Assembly (NCBI GenBank): GCA_913056415.1
Contig: CAJXNA010000052.1
Location: 1 to 10,351, forward strand
DNA: 10,351 nt
Direction: 5' to 3'
Origin: an uncultured Chloroflexota bacterium
Lineage (GTDB): Bacteria > Chloroflexota > Dehalococcoidia > SM23-28-2 > RBG-16-64-32
Shown: positions 6,400-10,351 of the stretch, piece by piece
How positions within the stretch are numbered: the first letter of the stretch is position 1
Layout: each line of letters begins with the position of its first letter
Made by a program: the position numbers and the translations under genes
The notes under the pieces: generated by a model
What the model was told of the DNA's origin: nothing
The model's input: the letters and a program-made list of their open reading frames with translations, nothing else
Databases searched by the model: none

Positions 6400-7875
6400 A
6401 TGCTTTCCCGTACATCCGTTCGTCTCAGCAGGCTGCGCCCATACCAATGCCTGCCCGGCCGCGCGATCGTCGATTCGGCGCTGAACCGGCGGGGCCTCAG
6501 CTTCACGGTGGTGATGGCGCGCCAGGCGGGGAAGAACGAGCTATCGGCGCACGTGGAGCTTTTCCTGCTGGCGAAGAACACGCTGCGTTCGCTGGACGGC
6601 GTGAAGTGCGCTCCCACCTTCGATCCGCAAGGTCGCATCAGCCTGCGGCGTCTGTGGAGCCGCATCGCTGAGGCGGGGCTGGAGCCGCTGGCCGCCCGCG
6701 AGGACGGCCACTCGATACGTCTGGGCCGCGCCCGGCAGCTCTTCCTTTCGGCGGAGGCGGCGGCGAATGTGGTCGGTCACACCGCATCGCTGCTGCTAGA
6801 GGTGGACGAGGCTCAGGATGTGGACCGCGAGAAGTTCGACCGCGAGTTCCGGCCAATGGCCGCGCCCGCCAACGCGACCACGGTCTACTACGGTACTCCG
6901 TGGGACGACATGACGCTGCTGGAGCAGGCGGTGCAGTCTAACCGGGAGCGAGAGCGCCGGGACGGCGTCCGCCGCCACTTTCAGTACGATTGGGCGGCGG
7001 TGGCCGAGCTGAACCCGGACTACGGGCGGTATGTGGAGGGCGAACGGGAGCGGCTGGGGGAGAACCATCCTCTTTTCCTGACCCAGTACGCTCTCAAGAC
7101 CGTCTCCGGTGGGCGGCTGTTCAGGGCCGGACAGCGAGCCCAGCTTCAGGGTACGCAGCCGCGGCAGAGCGCCCCGACGGATCGGGGGGAGAGCTACGTC
7201 GCCGGCCTTGACATCGGCGGGCAGGAGCTGGGCGAGCCCGGCGCTTCAACTACGCTGAGGGCGGGCTCTCCGAGCGGAGCATCGGAGTCCACAAAGCGGA
7301 CAGGGCGAGCGCGTGAGCACGATCCCACGGTGCTCACGGTGGCGCGGGTGGTCGCTCCGGCGTCCGACGCGATCGTGCAGGAGCCGCGGCTGGAGGTGGT
7401 TGAGCACCTGGCGGTGGCGGGCGAGAAGCACGATGAGCTGTTCGGCCGGCTCGTCGACTTGCTGGGCCGGGTGTGGCGGGTGCGACGGGTCACTGTGGAC
7501 GCCACCGGTCTGGGTGAGACGCTGGCGCGTCTGCTGGCCAGGACGCTGGGGCCGAGCGTGGTGCGGCCGCTGCGGTTGAGCACGGAGTCCAAGTCGCGGT
7601 TGGGCTACAACCTGCTCGCCGCCGTGAACGGAGGGCGGCTGAAGATGTACGCCGCCGACGGCTCGGCGGAGTGGGCTGAGTTCTGGCGTCAGATGGAGCT
7701 GGCGCGGGTCGCCTACCGGCCGGGCCGCACGATGAACTTCTTCGTCGACCCTGCCAGCGGCCACGACGATTATCTGATGAGCCTGGCGCTGGTGGTGGAG
7801 GCCGCCCGCGACTTGGACCCGCGGCCGCGGGTGGCGCGGGGCCGGTCCGCCCCAACGCGTCGGGGCCAATCGTAG
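6400..7875 (+). CDS. phage terminase large subunit with repeat-derived insertion
   Basis: A 491-residue two-domain packaging motor that translocates phage DNA into the prohead and cuts it. ATPase domain: RPYQ near the start, a Walker-A-like loop A-R-Q-A-G-K-N (Lys45) and Walker B LLLEVDE (Asp136, catalytic Glu137), then VYYGTPW (motif III region). RNase-H-like nuclease: Asp271 (AGLDIGG), Asp367 (VTVDATG) and Asp456/457 (GHDDYL). Between Asp271 and Asp367, about residues 281-306 read GASTTLRAGSPSGASESTK and onward, unlike the rest and encoded by a palindromic repeat; flanking text (LDIGGQELG and HDPTVLTVARV) joins naturally without it. Frame and all visible motifs remain intact. A GTG at 6379 would start inside the promoter, so ATG 6400 is preferred. 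The HTH gene follows after 13 bases. Confidence 0.9.
   Translation: MLSRTSVRLSRLRPYQCLPGRAIVDSALNRRGLSFTVVMARQAGKNELSAHVELFLLAKNTLRSLDGVKCAPTFDPQGRISLRRLWSRIAEAGLEPLAAREDGHSIRLGRARQLFLSAEAAANVVGHTASLLLEVDEAQDVDREKFDREFRPMAAPANATTVYYGTPWDDMTLLEQAVQSNRERERRDGVRRHFQYDWAAVAELNPDYGRYVEGERERLGENHPLFLTQYALKTVSGGRLFRAGQRAQLQGTQPRQSAPTDRGESYVAGLDIGGQELGEPGASTTLRAGSPSGASESTKRTGRAREHDPTVLTVARVVAPASDAIVQEPRLEVVEHLAVAGEKHDELFGRLVDLLGRVWRVRRVTVDATGLGETLARLLARTLGPSVVRPLRLSTESKSRLGYNLLAAVNGGRLKMYAADGSAEWAEFWRQMELARVAYRPGRTMNFFVDPASGHDDYLMSLALVVEAARDLDPRPRVARGRSAPTRRGQS
7240..7306. repeat. in-frame composite repeat inside the terminase gene
   Basis: The left part (7240-7263, TTCAACTACGCTGAGGGC) resembles a diverged TTCGAC-CTCAGG unit. 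The right part (7264-7306, 43 bp, beginning GGCTCTCCGAGCGGAGC) is 41/43 identical to 8213-8255. CTCCG-AG-CGGAG is a hairpin inside it. Translated in frame as GSPSGASESTKRT. Confidence 0.8.
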
Positions 7876-7888
7876 AAAGGAGACGTTG

Positions 7889-8311
7889 ATGGTGATAGAG
7901 GTTGCTGCGCGTCCGCCGCAGGTGGAGGCGGGAGCAGTGGGGGCGCGGCAAGCGACGCCCCTACGACGCGTCCGTCGTGATGCCCTGCCGGAGGAGATTC
8001 GGTACCGCGACGACGGTTGCGATATACATCCCCAGTGCCTCACCTGCCCGCTGCCCCGCTGCCGCTACGACGAGCCCGGCGGGCTGCGCGGCATGCTGAA
8101 CGCCTACCGGGACCAGCAGATCGTGGCCCTGCGGGGCGACGGCGCGCCTGTGGACCAGATAGCGGAGCAGTATAACCTGTCTCGTCGCACGGTGTTCCGT
8201 ATCCTTTCGGCTGGCTCTCCGAGCGGAGCATCGGAGTCCGCAAAGCGGACAAGGCAGGCTGTTTCTGTTGCGCCGGCGGCGGGCAGCGGGGGGAACGGAC
8301 AGCGATCGTAA
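7889..8311 (+). CDS. four-cysteine helix-turn-helix protein
   Basis: A 140-residue protein; AAAGGAG (7876-7882) six bases ahead supports ATG 7889 over the TTG at 7886. Residues 44-58 hold a cysteine cluster C-x5-C-x2-C-x4-C (GCDIHPQCLTCPLPRC), probably a zinc or iron-sulfur knuckle, followed by RYDEPGGLRGML and a resolvase/sigma-like helix-turn-helix at about 75-107 (DQIAEQYNLSRRTVFRIL). It probably binds DNA; being between terminase and portal it may be a regulator or packaging-site factor of the cassette. Two repeats lie in it: a palindrome at codons 17-26 and the 43-bp repeat at codons 109-122, right after the recognition helix. The C-terminal tail beyond is Ala/Gly/Ser-rich and may be read-through of non-original sequence. 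Confidence 0.7.
   Translation: MVIEVAARPPQVEAGAVGARQATPLRRVRRDALPEEIRYRDDGCDIHPQCLTCPLPRCRYDEPGGLRGMLNAYRDQQIVALRGDGAPVDQIAEQYNLSRRTVFRILSAGSPSGASESAKRTRQAVSVAPAAGSGGNGQRS
7937..7964. repeat. GGGGCG/CGCCCC palindrome inside the HTH gene
   Basis: GTGGGGGCG (7937-7945) faces CGCCCCTAC (7956-7964) across a ten-base loop, pairing over nine bases with one G:T wobble. It is read in frame as VGARQATPL, in the low-complexity N-terminus ahead of the cysteine cluster. Confidence 0.5.
8213..8255. repeat. second copy of the 43-bp repeat, in the HTH gene
   Basis: Matches 7264-7306 at 41 of 43 bases and is read in the same frame (GSPSGASESAKRT). This copy has a perfect hairpin GTCCGC-AAA-GCGGAC (8236-8250); the terminase copy has one mismatch there (GTCCAC). 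Confidence 0.85.
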
Positions 8312-8339
8312 TCAATTCACAGGAGAAGGGAGAGAAGCG

Positions 8340-8438
8340 ATGCGTGAATCTCTGACCGCGGCCCTGCAGGCCATCGGCTACGTGCTCGTGACGAGCGCCG
8401 CCGTGTGGCTGGTGTTCCGGTATGTGCCTTCGCCCTGA
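8340..8438 (+). CDS. 32-residue single-TM protein
   Basis: ATG 8340 to TGA 8436-8438, with a good purine-rich Shine-Dalgarno (AGGAGAAGGGAG, 8321-8332). The product is a short polar start (MRESLTAALQ), one TM helix (AIGYVLVTSAAVWLVF) and RYVPSP. No family is recognised; small one-helix membrane proteins are common in phage cassettes. Its last codons and stop fall inside a palindromic repeat (8428-8449), so the original C-terminus may have been longer. Lies between the HTH gene (28 bases upstream) and the portal gene (54 bases downstream). Confidence 0.5.
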   Translation: MRESLTAALQAIGYVLVTSAAVWLVFRYVPSP

Positions 8439-8449
8439 GCAGGACGAAG
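8428..8449. repeat. CTTCG-CCTG-CAGG-CGAAG palindrome at a gene end
   Basis: A 22-bp inverted repeat with one mismatch and a two-base centre, of the dispersed CTTCG/CTGAGCAGG type. It overlaps the stop codon of the 32-residue ORF. Confidence 0.6.
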
Positions 8450-8492
8450 CGTGTGACGGTAGAGCGTACCCGTCGAGGGAGAGGCTTGGACG

Positions 8493-9857
8493 ATGATCGA
8501 GACTTTACAGCGGGCGCCTTCGAGGGGCCCAGCGGATGTGCCGCTCCCGCAGCAGCTGGCCCGGTTGGATGTATCGCGGCTGCGGGCCTACCGCGAGAAT
8601 CTGGATTTCTACCACGGGCAGCAGTGGCTGGAGCCGCGCCGGCGGGAGCGCCGCCTCACCTTCAACTACGCGAAGACGATCGTGGAGAAGACCGCGTCCT
8701 ACGTCATCTCCGGCTTCTCGTCGTTGGTCGACCCCGTGGATGGCTCGCCCGAGGAGCTGGAGCGGGCTCGCCGCGCTGAGCGCGTCCTGCAGGAGGCGCA
8801 GGACGCGAACAACCTCGACCAGCTTGACTTCGATAACGAGATCGACTGCTCCGTGCTGGGGGACGCCGCCTATAAGGTGACCTGGGACGCGCGAGAGGAG
8901 CGGGTGCGCGTGTCGGCGCCGGACGTGCAGGGGCTGTACGCCTGGTGGCTGGGGGACGACCCCGGCCGGGTGTGGCGGGTAGCTTCTCGCTACACGCTAT
9001 CGCGGGAGGAGGCGGAGGCGTTCCTGGCGCCGCTGACGGAGGCGCCCCTGCCCGCTGGCAAGCAGGGCGGCGCGGAGCACACTGTCGTCGAGGTGTGGAC
9101 GGATGGGGAGTTTCAGCTCTGGCTGGACGGCGTGCTCTTCCAGGAGCAGGCGAACCCGTACGGGTTCATCCCTTTTGTGATCTATCCCAACCTGCGGGAG
9201 CCGAAGCAGTTCTGGGGCGTGTCCGACCTGGAGGCGGTAAAGGAGCCGCTGCGGGAGCTGAACCGCGCCGTCTCCCAGCTATCGATGATCCTGGAGATGT
9301 CAGGCAACCCGATCGCGGTGCTGGAGAACGTGACGGAGGCGCGTGACATCGCGGTGCAGCCGGGGGCGGTGTGGGAGTTGCCGGAGAAGGCGCGCGCCTA
9401 TCTGCTGGACCTGCTACAGGGGGGCGGCGTGGGGCTGCACGTGGAGTACGTGAACGTGGTGATGCGCGCCCTGCACGACCTGGCGGAGGTGCCGCGCAGC
9501 GCCTTCGGGGAGAACCGGCAGGCGCTGTCCGGGGTGGCGCTGCAGATGGAGCTGGACCCGCTGCTGAAGAAGGTGCAGCGCAAACGGCTGATCCGCTCGG
9601 CGGCGCTGCGGCGGCGGAACGAGATGATACTGCGCATCCTGGAGCAGCAGACGGGCGAACGGCTGGTACCCTACCGGTCGCGGATAGTGTGGGGGCCGGT
9701 GCTGCCGCAGGACCGCTCCCGTCTGGTTGAGGATGAGACGCGGCTGGTGGCGGCGGGTATACACTCGCGGCGGACGGCGGCGGGGCTTCTGGACGTGGCG
9801 GACCCGGAGGGGGAGTGGGAGCGCTGGCGGGAGGAGGAGGGTAGCTCGACAGGCTGA
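8493..9857 (+). CDS. phage portal protein (SPP1 gp6-like)
   Basis: A 454-residue portal protein, the dodecameric ring at the capsid vertex through which terminase pumps DNA. GAGGGAGAGG (8475-8484) lies eight bases before the ATG. Family-typical features: N-terminal YRENLDFYHGQQW, then RRLTFNYAKTIVEKTASYV, a beta-rich clip region with WLGDDPGRVWRVASRY, NPYGFIPFVIYPN, and the helical part with LEAVKEPLRELNRAVSQLS, GNPIAVLENV, VPRSAFGENRQALSGVALQM and a C-terminal RRTAAGLLDVADPEGEWERW. Length suits the SPP1 gp6-like group. A repeat-derived P-L-P-A-G-K-Q-G-G lies in a loop near residues 185-193 and a second repeat supplies the stop codon (residues SSTG). No scaffold, protease or capsid gene follows. 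Confidence 0.9.
   Translation: MIETLQRAPSRGPADVPLPQQLARLDVSRLRAYRENLDFYHGQQWLEPRRRERRLTFNYAKTIVEKTASYVISGFSSLVDPVDGSPEELERARRAERVLQEAQDANNLDQLDFDNEIDCSVLGDAAYKVTWDAREERVRVSAPDVQGLYAWWLGDDPGRVWRVASRYTLSREEAEAFLAPLTEAPLPAGKQGGAEHTVVEVWTDGEFQLWLDGVLFQEQANPYGFIPFVIYPNLREPKQFWGVSDLEAVKEPLRELNRAVSQLSMILEMSGNPIAVLENVTEARDIAVQPGAVWELPEKARAYLLDLLQGGGVGLHVEYVNVVMRALHDLAEVPRSAFGENRQALSGVALQMELDPLLKKVQRKRLIRSAALRRRNEMILRILEQQTGERLVPYRSRIVWGPVLPQDRSRLVEDETRLVAAGIHSRRTAAGLLDVADPEGEWERWREEEGSSTG
9045..9070. repeat. in-frame repeat inside the portal gene
   Basis: CCCTGC (9046-9051) pairs with GCAGGG (9062-9067) around CCGCTGGCAA. The core CCCGCTGGCAAGCAGG aligns with CCTACCGGCAGGCAGG at 5620-5635 (12/16) and is read in the same frame, P-A-G-K-Q against P-T-G-R-Q. 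Confidence 0.5.
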
Positions 9858-9860
9858 GGA
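9845..9860. repeat. TCGACAGGCTGAGGA unit at the portal stop codon
   Basis: CTCGACAGGCTGAGGA is a close relative of the CTTCGACAG-CTCAGG units at 830-855. The TGA in it (9855-9857) is the portal stop codon. The next 110 bases, to 9969, show nothing I can identify. Confidence 0.5.
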
Positions 9861-9969
9861 TAGGCCGTAGGCTGGATCGCAGTCCCGGGGGAACGTGATG
9901 GGATTTCTATTCCGGTTGCCGGGTCGCTCCCTCGTTACTCGCCCTCAAGAACGTCTTAGGTTGGTTCCG

Positions 9970-10351
9970 CTAAGGAAGGGTAGTGTCCACATGGCCGAGA
10001 CAACGGGTTGCGACATGGTAGTGCAATTCGAAGTCTCGACGAATACTGTCCAGACGAGACGCCATAAGCGGCCCCCGTCTCGCGTTTCTGGTAACGAGGA
10101 TCCATGCGTTTCGAAAATCGTTTGCGCGGAGGCCTGCGGGCGCCTGCCGGGGCCCCATTGCATTGATCACCATCTCCGCCGTCACCTGAATTGGTTCTCC
10201 TGACCAGCTCTGGGGACCGACCTGCTGCTGATTTGCGATGAAGTAGAACGGTCGTACATCTTCTGGTGAAAGCAGTCCCATGAGGTAGAGATCTAGGTCG
10301 CAATATTCGATCCCTTCGGTAACATGATAGTCGAAGAGCGAGGGAGCACCC
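9970..10351 (-). CDS. C-terminal part of an unknown, probably host, protein
   Basis: The minus strand is open from the right edge to the TAG at 9970-9972 (126 codons visible). It includes the segments YHVTEGIEYCDLDLYLMGLL, SPEDVRPFYFIANQQQVGP, VTAEMVINAMGPRQAP, FRNAWILVTRNARRGP and an end HYHVATRCLGHVDTTLP. The L-D-L-Y-L-M-G-L-x-x-P-E-D-V motif and the closing AT-x-x-L-G-H-V-D-T-T-L resemble the C-terminal parts of secreted, often metallopeptidase-annotated, bacterial proteins, but no catalytic motif is in view and I do not name a family. The overlapping plus-strand frame looks less protein-like. Its strand and style differ from the phage cassette, so the cassette seems to end after the portal. 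Confidence 0.6.
   Translation of the reverse strand, partial: GAPSLFDYHVTEGIEYCDLDLYLMGLLSPEDVRPFYFIANQQQVGPQSWSGEPIQVTAEMVINAMGPRQAPAGLRANDFRNAWILVTRNARRGPLMASRLDSIRRDFELHYHVATRCLGHVDTTLP

Noticed and set aside
6520..6540. Non-canonical Walker A (ARQAGKN) as sign of a dead terminase
   Set aside because: Arg-containing, G-K-ending loops with variable last residue are common in large terminases; Walker B Glu and nuclease Asp residues are intact.
7246..8043. 265-codon minus-strand frame across TerL and the HTH gene
   Set aside because: Low-complexity His/Arg/Pro-rich shadow; the opposite strand carries nuclease motifs and the cysteine cluster.
9895..10203. Plus-strand frame of 102 codons after the portal, possibly the next phage gene
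   Set aside because: No phage-like motif and weak start; the opposite strand reads continuously to the window edge with more protein-like sequence.

Overview
The window reads as a GC-rich bacterial chromosome fragment, most likely from an uncultured Chloroflexota lineage (Dehalococcoidia or SAR202-like). This is inferred from the alpha/beta-hydrolase family, the acyl-CoA dehydrogenase pair, a LppX-like lipoprotein, abundant short palindromic repeats of the 'TTCGACAGGCTCAGG' type, and apparent leaderless promoters. No tRNA, rRNA, CRISPR array, IS element or integrase was found.

Left part (1-4942), ordinary host genes. A 3'-truncated alpha/beta hydrolase on the minus strand (1-717) diverges from two tandem acyl-CoA dehydrogenases (910-2094 and 2196-3332). 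Their active-site residues look complementary, which suggests one heteromeric enzyme. They end at a strong intrinsic terminator (3422-3454). A LppX/LprG-like lipoprotein (3585-4394), a long hairpin overlapping a promoter-like sequence, a possible 20-residue micro-ORF, and a zinc-type HIT hydrolase (4601-4942) follow.

Right part (about 4981-9860), a compact phage packaging cassette on the plus strand. It holds a three-helix membrane protein (TTG start), a 65-residue protein coupled to it by a GTGA overlap, a TerS-like helical protein, an XhlA-like coiled-coil/TM protein, the large terminase, a four-cysteine HTH protein, a 32-residue TM protein and the portal protein. Two sigma70-like promoters lie in it, before the first membrane protein and before the terminase. 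The second carries a perfect palindromic Gram-positive-type LexA/SOS box in its spacer, and the first a degenerate one. No capsid, tail, lysin or integrase gene is visible. After the portal the sequence changes to a minus-strand, non-phage gene cut by the window edge (9970-10351).

The most unusual feature is that short palindromic repeats, intergenic in the host part, lie inside coding sequences in the phage cassette. They keep the reading frame in TerS-like, TerL (between nuclease Asp residues), the HTH protein and the portal. Two copies of one 43-bp repeat (41/43 identical) are read in the same frame in two unrelated genes, and two further repeats overlap the stop codons of the small TM gene and the portal. 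This resembles the in-frame palindromic elements of Rickettsia and is the best candidate here for something undescribed.
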